Shown here: piece by piece, positions 32,917 through 42,611 of the stretch
Layout: every line of letters starts with the position of its first letter
Numbering within the stretch: position 1 is the stretch's first letter
Source: Clostridia bacterium
Lineage (GTDB): Bacteria; Bacillota; Thermoanaerobacteria; Thermoanaerobacterales; Thermoanaerobacteraceae
Assembly (NCBI GenBank): GCA_012840485.1
Contig: DULG01000019.1
Span: 186,001 to 250,000 of the forward strand
Direction of reading: 5' to 3'
DNA: 64,000 bases
Position numbers and translations under genes: made by a program
Notes under the pieces: generated by a model
Seen by the model: the letters and a program-made list of their open reading frames with translations, nothing else
Databases searched by the model: none
Told to the model about the DNA's origin: nothing

Positions 32917-33400
32917 TTATATCACTCTTTCTTAAAAAAACATCAGTGGAAAGTGAAAACTTATTTAAACCCTTATCATCACTTTGTCCGATTATTTCAA
33001 TGTTTATCATGTTACGACTTTTTTGAATTATATTAAATTCGTAAATCTTTACAGCTAATTCATGCCCCTTATTGTCATCTACATATAAAGCATGTTTTTT
33101 ATTATCTAACCGTATAGTAATTCCATTGCTGTCATTCACATCTTTTATTGTCAAGCCATGACCATTATCAATAATAATAACTTCAGAAGGACCTTTTTCT
33201 AGTAATGATACAATATAATTCATTGCAAATCTCACATTCTGCTCTACATCTATGCTATTTTGTGTGCCTGTAAAGGATTTGTATCCTGAATAATACAAAG
33301 AAGAATAAACTCCTATCACAATCCCCAATATAGCTAATGTTACAATAAGTTCTATAAGTGTAAAACCGCCTTCTTTTTTCACCACCATTTTAACCACCAT
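32906..33400 (-). CDS. Type IV prepilin-like protein
   Basis: KKEGGFTLIELIVTLAILG class III signal. Confidence 0.85.
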   Translation of the reverse strand: MVVKMVVKKEGGFTLIELIVTLAILGIVIGVYSSLYYSGYKSFTGTQNSIDVEQNVRFAMNYIVSLLEKGPSEVIIIDNGHGLTIKDVNDSNGITIRLDNKKHALYVDDNKGHELAVKIYEFNIIQKSRNMINIEIIGQSDDKGLNKFSLSTDVFLRKSDINVQ

Positions 33401-34056
33401 GGAACTTTAACACCGGCAATTTCTGAAGCTTTTATTCCTATCTTTTTTAAACTTGTAATTCCCTGTTTTATCATGTCAATAATGGTATCTACTATAATAG
33501 AAAGTTTATTTTTAGTATCCTTATTCCAACCTAATTTAAAAACCACAAAGCCTAAAAACAATAGAGTCCATGTAGCTATTATTATTATTGTTATTAACCT
33601 TACTAAATACTTTATAAAATCACTGCTGCTGTCATTCCCTCCACTTTGGTTTTCCTCAGAAGGCATCACCACAGGTACATATGAGGTTATCTCTGTCTTA
33701 GGTGCAATAGCATATAATGTATAAGCAGGCAATTTTGAATTAATTTTAAAAACTTGTATTTGGTATTCCATAAGTCCATTTCCTAAGTCTATGGGATCTT
33801 TGGGTATTGAAATATTAAAGCCCAAAGGAAGTGAAAAGTTTTCTAAATCTTTATTTGTTGTTATATTTCCCGCCTTTATATTTTCTACGATTGTCTGTGC
33901 AATTGTAGCTTCTTCTGTCTTTATTTTAGAATCAGCAGAAGTAATAGCAGATTGACTAAAAATTCCTAATAACGGTATTGCCACTATTGCAAATATTGCA
34001 ATAGAGACAAGTACTTCTATTAAAGTCATTCCCTTATCATTTTTCAGAAATCTCAT
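33379..34056 (-). CDS. Atypical prepilin-like protein with second C-terminal TM
   Basis: KGMTLIEVLVSIAIF N-terminus; second TM VRLITIIIIATWTLLFLGFVVF and KVPWWLKWW tail. Confidence 0.8.
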   Translation of the reverse strand: MRFLKNDKGMTLIEVLVSIAIFAIVAIPLLGIFSQSAITSADSKIKTEEATIAQTIVENIKAGNITTNKDLENFSLPLGFNISIPKDPIDLGNGLMEYQIQVFKINSKLPAYTLYAIAPKTEITSYVPVVMPSEENQSGGNDSSSDFIKYLVRLITIIIIATWTLLFLGFVVFKLGWNKDTKNKLSIIVDTIIDMIKQGITSLKKIGIKASEIAGVKVPWWLKWW

Positions 34057-34066
34057 AAAATCACTC

Positions 34067-34516
34067 CTAATAATCGCCCTTTATCATAATACGCCCTGTA
34101 GCAGGAAGCACAGTTATATAAATTTCTTTTTTGTCATTTTTTAAAGTTATTGTACAACCTCCATGTGAGGGTACACCCATTTCATTAAACCTTATCTCTT
34201 TTTGTATATTTTTCTCTATTGTGATTCCTGTAGGCAAATCTTTTATCTTGATATTTTTATCGTCCTCATATTTATTTATATAATAGCCGGTTTTATCAAC
34301 TTTTGTTTCAAAATATAAAATTTCTTTATCAAATATGCTCCTCTGCTGTATATACCTCAAATCTTTAACAACCTCTTGGGCTGTTATGGTAAGCCTTACA
34401 TTTGATTTAGAACCATCAAAAAAGTTGGTAGAAGGAATAACTATAAAGGCTATAACAGATAAAACTGCCAAAACTGTTACAAGCTCTATTAAAGTTAACC
34501 CCTCTTCCCCTTTCAT
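34067..34516 (-). CDS. GspH/FimT-like pseudopilin
   Basis: GEEGLTLIELVTVLAVLSVIAFIVIP. Confidence 0.85.
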   Translation of the reverse strand: MKGEEGLTLIELVTVLAVLSVIAFIVIPSTNFFDGSKSNVRLTITAQEVVKDLRYIQQRSIFDKEILYFETKVDKTGYYINKYEDDKNIKIKDLPTGITIEKNIQKEIRFNEMGVPSHGGCTITLKNDKKEIYITVLPATGRIMIKGDY

Positions 34517-34520
34517 AAGC

Positions 34521-35279
34521 CTAACCTCTTATCAGTTTTATATAGAAGTTCAAAATCTCGTAGCCGTACAAGATGGAAATAAGCCAAGCAAGTGAAATAT
34601 AAGGTGCAAAAGAAATGTAATCTTTCCTTCCTTTTATTTTTAAAGCCACAAGTATAGCGCCAGCTAATGCTCCAATAACAACAGAAAGGAAAAGTGTTAC
34701 AATTGTAAGTTTCCATCCTACAAAAAGTCCGATTAATGCCATAAGTTTTATGTCTCCTCCTCCCATCTCTCCTCCTGAAATTAAAGAGATGAGAAGGAGA
34801 ATTCCTCCACCTAACAGCAATCCTATTATGTAATCCATAAAACCATAATTGTACATCAACATTCTAAAAATTATTCCACCTATAAAGCCAGCGATGATGA
34901 TTTTATTAGGTATTATTTTATGTTCCATATCAATAAAACTTATTGAAATCAAGAGAGAAGCTAAAAATATGTAAGAAAAAGCTTTAAAATCCAAACCAAA
35001 TTTATAATAAATTATTAGAAACAAAATTCCAGTAAGGGTCTCAACAACAGGATACCTTATTGAGATTTTTTCTTTGCAATACCTACATCTTCCTTTAAGT
35101 AAAATATAACTCAATATGGGCATTAAATCAATAGCGTTTAACTCATGTTCACATTTAGGACAGTGAGAAGGCGGATAGACTATTGACTCTTTTCTAGGGG
35201 TTCTATATATCACCACATTTAAAAAACTTCCTATAATTGTGCCAAATAAAAATATGAGTATGTAAAGTAGTATTTTCAT
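34521..35279 (-). CDS. pilD: Prepilin peptidase
   Basis: CPKC...CRYC zinc site; FIDMEHKIIPNKI; GGGDIKLMALIG. Confidence 0.96.
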   Translation of the reverse strand: MKILLYILIFLFGTIIGSFLNVVIYRTPRKESIVYPPSHCPKCEHELNAIDLMPILSYILLKGRCRYCKEKISIRYPVVETLTGILFLIIYYKFGLDFKAFSYIFLASLLISISFIDMEHKIIPNKIIIAGFIGGIIFRMLMYNYGFMDYIIGLLLGGGILLLISLISGGEMGGGDIKLMALIGLFVGWKLTIVTLFLSVVIGALAGAILVALKIKGRKDYISFAPYISLAWLISILYGYEILNFYIKLIRG

Positions 35280-35307
35280 AATGACCTCCTAAAAAAATAG
35301 TAAGGAG

Positions 35308-35325
35308 GGCACAAAAATGTGCCCG
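35308..35325 (-). terminator. Hairpin after major pilin gene (terminator/attenuator-like)
   Basis: GGGCACATTTTTGTGCCC with downstream T-rich stretch on minus strand. Confidence 0.55.
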
Positions 35326-35332
35326 TGGGATG

Positions 35333-35659
35333 TTATTTTTTTATATATACCTTATGATTATTATCTAACTCAAATGTTCCACCTTGCTGCGGAGTTGGTA
35401 TTTCGTCAATATAGTCAGGTTTAAGCTCATGTAAATCTGTTGAAGGATACGTTCCTTTCTCAATATAATATCTCTCCACAGCATTTTGTAAAATTTTTAA
35501 ATTTGCCTCATCAGCATTAGTCTTAGCATTTGACAATGAAGTTGTCACTCTTGGCACTGCAATGGTTGCCAGTATTCCTAAAATTGCAATGACAACAATC
35601 AATTCAATTAATGTAAAACCTCTCTCATCCTTGTTTAATGCTTTTACAAACCATTCCAT
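35333..35659 (-). CDS. Type IV major pilin-like / GspG-like protein
   Basis: KDERGFTLIELIVVIAILGILATIAVP. Confidence 0.9.
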   Translation of the reverse strand: MEWFVKALNKDERGFTLIELIVVIAILGILATIAVPRVTTSLSNAKTNADEANLKILQNAVERYYIEKGTYPSTDLHELKPDYIDEIPTPQQGGTFELDNNHKVYIKK

Positions 35660-35686
35660 CCTTTTTCACCCCCTTTCCCAATCGAA

Positions 35687-36898
35687 TTACTTCCCTATGA
35701 AATTGTATAACTCAAACAGTGGCATGATAATTGAGATAACTATAAATCCCACCACTGTAGCTAACATGACAATTATCAATGGTTCTAGTAAAGTTGTCAT
35801 CTGTGACACTGCTGTATCTACTTCTCCATCATAAAAATCAGCAGTTTTATTTAATATGCTATCTAAAGATCCTGAACTTTCTCCTACACTTATCATCTGA
35901 ATTACCATTGGCGGAAAAATGCCAATTCTTTTTAAAGGTTCTGAAAGGGGTAAGCCTTTTTTTACATCCTCTTGAGCTTTCCTAAGACCTTCTGCTACAA
36001 CTGTGTTGCCCACGACTTTTTCTACTACTTCCATTGCCTTAATGAGTGGTATCCCTGCACTTATCAAAGTCCCTAGAGTCCTTGTGAATCTAGAGGTCAA
36101 AATCTTTCTGTTTAAAGGTCCAAAGATTGGCATGTTTAAAAGCATTCTGTCGTAAATATACCTTCCTTGAGGGGTTTTTAAAAAACTAGAACTCAAATAA
36201 GAAAGAATTAAAATTGTCCCTATATACAGGTACCAGTATTGAGATATGGAAGTACTTATAGCAATGAGTATTAACGTAGGCAGTGGCAACTGTGCTCCTG
36301 CATTTTTAAACATACCTACAAAAATAGGTAAAACATTTGTCAAAAGAAAAATAACAACTAATACAGCTACAACAGATACAATAAGAGGATAAGTCAAAGC
36401 AGACTTTACTTTTTGATTTAATTCATTTTCCTTCTCATAGTGGTCCGCCATTTCATTCATTACTTTATCAAGAGTTCCACTCACTTCCCCTACTTCCACC
36501 ATGTTGTACAAAAGCATAGGAAAAACATCACTGTGTCTTTTCATCGCATCAGAAAGAGTTCTCCCTTTCTGAACTTCTTCATAGACTTCTTGCAAAGCAT
36601 TTTTCAGTCTCTTATTCTCTACTTGTTCCCTCATGGTAGCCAAAGACGTCACTATAGGCAGTCCTGCATTTATCAAAGTGGCAAATTGTCTACAGAAGAC
36701 AGCAATATCTTTTACTTTTACTCTTTTAAAAGAAGTAAAATCAAGTATGTCCTGTTTGACTATTTCCTCTCTTATGTCAATTATGTAATAATTCCTCTGT
36801 TTTAAAATATCAATACATTGGCCTTTTGAATCAACCTCCAAAGTCCCTGTAACGAGATTTCCTCCCATATCCCTTGCCCTATATGCATACAACGGCAT
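35687..36898 (-). CDS. pilC: Type IV pilus platform protein PilC
   Basis: T2SSF repeats: FCRQFATLINAGLPI. Confidence 0.95.
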   Translation of the reverse strand: MPLYAYRARDMGGNLVTGTLEVDSKGQCIDILKQRNYYIIDIREEIVKQDILDFTSFKRVKVKDIAVFCRQFATLINAGLPIVTSLATMREQVENKRLKNALQEVYEEVQKGRTLSDAMKRHSDVFPMLLYNMVEVGEVSGTLDKVMNEMADHYEKENELNQKVKSALTYPLIVSVVAVLVVIFLLTNVLPIFVGMFKNAGAQLPLPTLILIAISTSISQYWYLYIGTILILSYLSSSFLKTPQGRYIYDRMLLNMPIFGPLNRKILTSRFTRTLGTLISAGIPLIKAMEVVEKVVGNTVVAEGLRKAQEDVKKGLPLSEPLKRIGIFPPMVIQMISVGESSGSLDSILNKTADFYDGEVDTAVSQMTTLLEPLIIVMLATVVGFIVISIIMPLFELYNFIGK

Positions 36899-36908
36899 AT
36901 AATCACCT

Positions 36909-37958
36909 CTATATCATTCGGGAAAAACTCTCTTGGTCTACACAATAAGTAAGCGCATCCTCTAAAGAAATAATTTCTGCTTTTAAAAGCTGCAAAATAG
37001 ACATATCCATTGTCATCATTCCAAACTTGCTACCTGTTTGAACTGCCGACTGTATCTGGAAAGTCTTCCCTTCTCTTATGAGATTTCTTATAGCAGGAGT
37101 AGCAATCATCACTTCTGTCGCAACTACTCTGCCGCTGTTGTCCTTTTTAGGTATAAGCTGTTGAGAAATAATTCCCTCTAAAACATTGGATAATTGAACT
37201 TTTATCTGCTGTTGTTGATGGGGAGGAAAAACATCAATAATCCTATCGATCGTCTTAACGGCTCCTATTGTGTGAAGAGTGGACAAAACAAGATGTCCTG
37301 TCTCAGCTGCAGTTATGGCAATTTGGATTGTCTCTAAATCCCTCATTTCTCCTACCAGTATCACATCCGGATCTTCCCTTAAAGCAGCTCTTAAAGCAGA
37401 GGCATAAGACACCGCATCATGTCCAATTTCCCTTTGATTCACAATGCTTTTATTGTGCTTGTGCAAATACTCTATAGGGTCCTCCAATGTGAGAATGTGA
37501 CAAGTCCTTTTAGAATTTATCCAGTCCACCATTGCCGCCAGTGTAGTAGATTTGCCACTGCCAGTAGGCCCTGTTACTAGTATAAGCCCTCTTGTCTTTA
37601 AAGCTAAATCTTTTATTATCGGAGGAAGGCCTAACTCCTCTATTGTAGGTATTCTCAAAGCTACAGACCTTATTGCAAGGCTATAACTTCCCCTCTGTTT
37701 ATATACATTTATTCTAAACCTTCCTAACCCTGTAACTGAATAGGACAAGTCAATATCTCCATTTTGTTCTAACTTTTTCAACTGTTCGCTTGTCAATAAA
37801 TCCTTAACTATCTCTTCAATCTGCCCAGGAGTAAAAGGTTCTCCTTCTAATTTTTCTAAATAGCCATTAATTCTGAAAACTGGAGGTACTCCAACTGTTA
37901 TGTGCAAATCTGAAGCTTTTTTTTCAACTACTAATTTTAAAAGTTCCCTTGTATTCAT
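36909..37958 (-). CDS. pilT: Type IV pilus retraction ATPase PilT
   Basis: GPTGSGKSTTLAAMVDWIN, GEMRDLETIQIAITAAETGHLVLSTLHT. Confidence 0.95.
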   Translation of the reverse strand: MNTRELLKLVVEKKASDLHITVGVPPVFRINGYLEKLEGEPFTPGQIEEIVKDLLTSEQLKKLEQNGDIDLSYSVTGLGRFRINVYKQRGSYSLAIRSVALRIPTIEELGLPPIIKDLALKTRGLILVTGPTGSGKSTTLAAMVDWINSKRTCHILTLEDPIEYLHKHNKSIVNQREIGHDAVSYASALRAALREDPDVILVGEMRDLETIQIAITAAETGHLVLSTLHTIGAVKTIDRIIDVFPPHQQQQIKVQLSNVLEGIISQQLIPKKDNSGRVVATEVMIATPAIRNLIREGKTFQIQSAVQTGSKFGMMTMDMSILQLLKAEIISLEDALTYCVDQESFSRMI

Positions 37959-37963
37959 ATCCC

Positions 37964-39640
37964 TCATTCCTCGTAAGTTAATCTTAGCATTTCTTCAACT
38001 GTAGTTTTACCCTGCAAAATAAGCCTTTTGGCGCTTTCTCTCAAGGTCTTCATGCCATTTTTTACAGCCTGCGTTTCAATGACATCAGAAGAAACTTTTG
38101 CATTTATAAGCTCCCTAATATCAGAAATAATTGTCATCATCTCATATATAGGAATTCTACCTCTATAACCTGTTTTATTGCAAACAGGACATCCTTTTCC
38201 CTTGTATAAAGTTATATCCTCATCTTCAGAGATGCCTAAAATCTCTTTTTCCTCTTTAGAAGCCTTATAGGAGATTTTGCAATTATCACATATTTTCCTC
38301 GCCAGTCTCTGGGCAATAACCCCTACTACAGAAGAAGCCACAAGATAAGGCTCTATGCCCATATCTATAAGTCTCGTCACAGCTCCTGCAGCATCATTTG
38401 TATGTAAAGTAGATAACACCAAATGACCTGTTATAGCTGACCGGATAGCAATTTCCGCAGTTTCAGTATCTCTAATTTCTCCAATCATTATTATATCCGG
38501 GTCCTGCCTTAAAATTGACCTTAAAGCAGCTGCAAAAGTAAGCCCCGCCTTTTCATTGACTTGTACCTGATTTATACCTTCCAGCGAATACTCAACAGGG
38601 TCTTCAACAGTTATTATATTGACATTTGGCTTATTAAGCTCTTTTAACATTGCATAAAGAGTAGTTGTCTTTCCACTGCCTGTTGGACCTGTCAAAAGCA
38701 CAATGCCATTAGGCCTTTTTATGAGTTTATCAAAAAGCACCAAGTCTTCTTCCTCAAAACCCAATTGATCCTTTGTCATTATAAAATTTTCTTTGTCCAA
38801 AAGCCTTAACACCAATTTTTCTCCAAAGACTGTAGGCAAAGAAGAAACCCTTACATCGATGTTTTTACCACCTGAAGTAAAATCAAATCTCCCATCCTGG
38901 GGAAGCCTTCTTTCTGCAATGTTCATGTTTGCCATGATTTTTACTCTTGTCACAACAGGGGCATGGGTACTCTTTATGGTCCTCATGGCTTCTGTCAGCT
39001 GCCCATCTATTCTAAATCGAATTCTCAAGTCTTTTTCTGTAGGTTCAATGTGAATGTCAGAAGCTCTATTTTTTATCGCCTGTTCAATTATAGAATTTAC
39101 AAACCGCACAGCGGGAGCATTTTGCACTTCTTCCAAAATTTCATTTGGTATTTCTTGCTGGACTTCACTTTGAAACTCTCTTTTAAAGTCCTGCACTGCT
39201 TTTTCTGCCTGTTCTCTTCCGTAAATTCTGTCTATAGCTTTCAAAATGCTACTTTCAGATGCAATTAAAGGCTTCACATTTTGTTTAGTAATGATTCTCA
39301 CATCATCCAGAGCAAATATATTTAGGGGATCTGCCATTGCTACAAGAATACCATCTTCATCTTTTTTAATAGGAATGATAGTATACCTTTTAGCAACAGA
39401 TTCAGGAATTAACTTTGCTACTTCAGGGTCAATATAGTACTTCTGCAAATCCACATGGGGAATACCTAGTTGAAATTCTAAAACCTCAAGAATTTGATTC
39501 TCTGTAACATAACCCAATTTAGTAAGAATTTTACCTAACTTTTCCCCTGTTTTATTGTGAATCTCTATTGCTTGCTTTAGTTGTTCTTCTGTTATGATAC
39601 CAACTTCAAGTAAAAGTTCCCCTAACTTTTTTTTGGCCAT
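37964..39640 (-). CDS. pilB: Type IV pilus extension ATPase PilB/GspE
   Basis: GPTGSGKTTTLYAML, GEIRDTETAEIAIRSAITGHLVLSTLHTND, C-x2-C zinc site. Confidence 0.95.
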   Translation of the reverse strand: MAKKKLGELLLEVGIITEEQLKQAIEIHNKTGEKLGKILTKLGYVTENQILEVLEFQLGIPHVDLQKYYIDPEVAKLIPESVAKRYTIIPIKKDEDGILVAMADPLNIFALDDVRIITKQNVKPLIASESSILKAIDRIYGREQAEKAVQDFKREFQSEVQQEIPNEILEEVQNAPAVRFVNSIIEQAIKNRASDIHIEPTEKDLRIRFRIDGQLTEAMRTIKSTHAPVVTRVKIMANMNIAERRLPQDGRFDFTSGGKNIDVRVSSLPTVFGEKLVLRLLDKENFIMTKDQLGFEEEDLVLFDKLIKRPNGIVLLTGPTGSGKTTTLYAMLKELNKPNVNIITVEDPVEYSLEGINQVQVNEKAGLTFAAALRSILRQDPDIIMIGEIRDTETAEIAIRSAITGHLVLSTLHTNDAAGAVTRLIDMGIEPYLVASSVVGVIAQRLARKICDNCKISYKASKEEKEILGISEDEDITLYKGKGCPVCNKTGYRGRIPIYEMMTIISDIRELINAKVSSDVIETQAVKNGMKTLRESAKRLILQGKTTVEEMLRLTYEE

Positions 39641-39665
39641 AAAAATACCTCCAAAAATAATAAAG

Positions 39666-39727
39666 CCGACATAAAGCCGGTTGCACCACTGTATCCATGA
39701 GGCATAAAGTGCCCAGATATAGCCTCA
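39666..39727 (-). promoter_or_regulatory. Candidate structured leader upstream of pilB
   Basis: Minus-strand helices TGAGGC/GCCTCA (18-nt loop) and CCGGC-TTTAT-GTCGG followed by CTTTATTATTTTT then the pilB RBS. Confidence 0.45.
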
Positions 39728-39752
39728 CTTCATCTACTCTTTATAAAATATT

Positions 39753-40607
39753 CTACAAATTTTGCGTAATTCCTTCTTTTAAATGCATGTAGACCAAATT
39801 TTTGTCGAAAAATCCCCCTGTCCACAACTTGAAAGAATAATTAGCTTGATTAAGTAGCATAGAAAGTCCATTAGAATACTTTATTCCATTCTTTTTCGCA
39901 TGTTTTAAAAGAGCAGTTTCAAAAGGGTTGTAAATAAGGTCATATACAAATTTAGCCCTTGAAACCACACCTTCACTAGCAGGTGAATCCTCCACATTTG
40001 GATGCATTCCAACACTTGTAGTATTAATTAGCATATCTATTTCTTGTATTTTTTCTACTTCATTTATACTGCAATAATCACAATGAACCTCAAATTCTTT
40101 TTCAACATACTCCGACAAATTTTTTGCTCTTTCAACACTTCTATTGGCAATTACCATGGAATCTATTCCTTCTGAAGCAAGAGCCACACAAATTGCCTTA
40201 GAAGCTCCGCCAGCTCCTAAAACAACAGCTTTTCTTCCTTTTATCTCTTCTCCTAATTCTTTTAAAGAATCTATAAAACCATACACATCCGTATTATAAC
40301 CTTCTAAAACTCCCTCTTCATTTATTACAGTGTTGACTGCTCCAATCTTTAAAGCCTCTTCTGATACAACATCTAAATACTTGATGATATTTTCTTTATG
40401 AGGAACAGTGACATTAAAACCCTTTATCCCTAAAGCCTTAACTCCTTTTACTGCGTCTTCTAATTTTTCAGTCAAAACATCAAAAACAGTATATACGCAG
40501 TTTAAGCCTAACGATTTAAAAGCATAATTATGTATCAAAGGAGATAAACTATGCCCTATTGGATGACCTATGAGCCCATACAATTTGGTTTTAGAATCAA
40601 TTTTCAT
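39753..40607 (-). CDS. aroE: Shikimate dehydrogenase
   Basis: GLIGHPIGHSLSPLIHN, NVTVPHKE, GAGGASKAI. Confidence 0.96.
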   Translation of the reverse strand: MKIDSKTKLYGLIGHPIGHSLSPLIHNYAFKSLGLNCVYTVFDVLTEKLEDAVKGVKALGIKGFNVTVPHKENIIKYLDVVSEEALKIGAVNTVINEEGVLEGYNTDVYGFIDSLKELGEEIKGRKAVVLGAGGASKAICVALASEGIDSMVIANRSVERAKNLSEYVEKEFEVHCDYCSINEVEKIQEIDMLINTTSVGMHPNVEDSPASEGVVSRAKFVYDLIYNPFETALLKHAKKNGIKYSNGLSMLLNQANYSFKLWTGGFFDKNLVYMHLKEGITQNL

Positions 40608-41097
40608 ATCTCTCAATCCTTTTTAACACATGTCTTTCTGCTTTTCTCATAAGTTTTGTCCAACCTAATTCCTCTTTTGACAAGGGTTTTACCAAAATAG
40701 TGTACAAACCTGCCCTTTTGCCCCCCAAAATATCTGTAAATATTTGGTCTCCTATTAAGGCTGTTTCATGGGGCTTTGCATCTAAAATCTTTAAAGCCTT
40801 TTTAAAAGCTCCTTTTCTCGGTTTAATAGCCCAAGCTATTCCTGGTACATCTATTTTTTCTCTAAATTCATTTACTCTTTTTTTGGTATTATTTGAAACA
40901 AGACAAACTCCAAACCCTTCTTTCTTTACCTTTTCCAGCCACTCAATAGTAGTTTTATCAGGAATTTTTGATTCTTTAGGAACTAAAGTATTATCAATAT
41001 CTAAAACAAGATTAGAAATCCCTTTTTCTTTTAACAAATTTAAATCAATTTTATGGATGCTTTCTACAATCATATCAGGAATTAGCTTTTTATACAT
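40597..41097 (-). CDS. YqeG family HAD IIIA-type phosphatase
   Basis: DIDNTLVP, GDQIFTDILGGKRAG. Confidence 0.92.
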   Translation of the reverse strand: MYKKLIPDMIVESIHKIDLNLLKEKGISNLVLDIDNTLVPKESKIPDKTTIEWLEKVKKEGFGVCLVSNNTKKRVNEFREKIDVPGIAWAIKPRKGAFKKALKILDAKPHETALIGDQIFTDILGGKRAGLYTILVKPLSKEELGWTKLMRKAERHVLKRIERYEN

Positions 41098-41414
41098 ATC
41101 TTCACCTCATTTAGTTAAAATTATATAATAAAAAAAAATAAACTGTCAATACAGACAGTTTTACCTTCTTTTTGCATACAAAAAATATAATTATATTAAA
41201 TTTTCATTAATTTAACAATATTTAATAAAAAAAATAAATCTTTTTTCATTTTGCTATTTTAAAAGATAATCCGCTCTTTTCTTTAGAAAGTTTTATTTCT
41301 GCCAGTCGCAAGTTTTGTTGAAAACTTTTACAACTATAGAAAATGCTTTAAATTTTACATTGGGTAAATTATAATTTTTTATTAAAAATGTAACAATTTT
41401 ATGATTTGTGGCAC

Positions 41415-42611
41415 TTATCCCTCAAATGTCCCAAAAATTATTGGTTCTCCATTATTTACCATTAATTTCCCTCGTGCCCATACTTGATACAATTCAATAT
41501 CCGGTGTTAGTACAACAAAATCCGCATCTGAACCTACTTTAATACAACCTTTACGCGGCCACAATTTAAGCACTTTGGCTACATTACTGGTAACAACTTG
41601 AATAGCATCAGCCAATTTTATTCCTTCCTTAAGAACTAAATCTCCTAATTCTTCTAATAGTGAATCTTCATTACCAATCCCTAAACCTATTATGTTACCA
41701 TTTTCATCAAATCGAGGTATGCTTCCATTTCCATCAGAACTTATAGTTATATTATTTAGTTCCACACCAGCATCTAATGCTTCGCGTATTGCTCGACTTG
41801 GTTTAATAGGATCTTTAGAATTTCCCCTTGGGCCTACGCTAGAAGTAATATCTATAAAACCACCATATTTACCCCACTCTATTGCCTGTTTAAATAGCCA
41901 AGGATTGCGATTAAGATGAGTAGGTAAAAATTGTGTAATTGGAATTTCTGTTTCTTTTACAATAGCAAAAAGCATATCTAATCCAGCTTTGCCATCTCCT
42001 ACATGTACGTTTACAATTCCTGCTTTACCGCTTAACATGCCACCTACACGAGCTTCTGCTGCTAATTTTTGTATTTCTTCCCGTAAAGGCTGGGCGGAAC
42101 GATGGTCAGAAATAGCAATTTCACCTGCTCCTATTACTTTATCTATAAGAATTAAATCAGAACGTACACTTCCTGTAATGGTAGGAGTAGGAACTTCATA
42201 AGCACCAGTATAAATATAAGTTGTAATTCCTTCCTCCTCTAAACCTCGTGCTTTAGCAAGTAAACTAGTTACATGCCTTGTAATACCATCTGTGCCAAGA
42301 CAGCCCACCATCGTAGTAATACCCGCTCTAGTTGCTGTAGATAGGGTCACTTCCGGTGTTCTAGTAGCATATCCTCCTTCGCCACCACCCCCTATCATAT
42401 GAACATGCGAATCAATAAAGCCTGGTACCAAAATATAGCCATCTAGTAAAATCTCTTCATACTCCCAACTAACCGGCATTTCTATATGAGGTTCAATTGC
42501 AGCAACTTTTTCTCCTGCTATTAATACATCCTGCTTTCCTAAATCTATCGGTCCTACTATGTGTGCGCCACGTAACACAACAAAAAAAGATTTTTGTTGG
42601 ATGCTTTGCAT
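41415..42611 (-). CDS. iadA: Beta-aspartyl (isoaspartyl) dipeptidase
   Basis: Amidohydrolase GFIDSHVHMIGGGGEGG, SSDGNGS. Confidence 0.92.
   Translation of the reverse strand: MQSIQQKSFFVVLRGAHIVGPIDLGKQDVLIAGEKVAAIEPHIEMPVSWEYEEILLDGYILVPGFIDSHVHMIGGGGEGGYATRTPEVTLSTATRAGITTMVGCLGTDGITRHVTSLLAKARGLEEEGITTYIYTGAYEVPTPTITGSVRSDLILIDKVIGAGEIAISDHRSAQPLREEIQKLAAEARVGGMLSGKAGIVNVHVGDGKAGLDMLFAIVKETEIPITQFLPTHLNRNPWLFKQAIEWGKYGGFIDITSSVGPRGNSKDPIKPSRAIREALDAGVELNNITISSDGNGSIPRFDENGNIIGLGIGNEDSLLEELGDLVLKEGIKLADAIQVVTSNVAKVLKLWPRKGCIKVGSDADFVVLTPDIELYQVWARGKLMVNNGEPIIFGTFEG

Noticed and set aside
36440-36805. Various plus-strand ORFs (e.g. 36440..36805, 45382..46014, 1220..1786)
   Set aside because: Antisense to well-supported minus-strand genes, low-complexity composition, no RBS or domain features
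39653-39735. Known c-di-GMP-I (GEMM) riboswitch before pilB
   Set aside because: Lacks the GGGCAAACC / GGACGCAAAGCC core on either strand; kept only as an unassigned leader candidate
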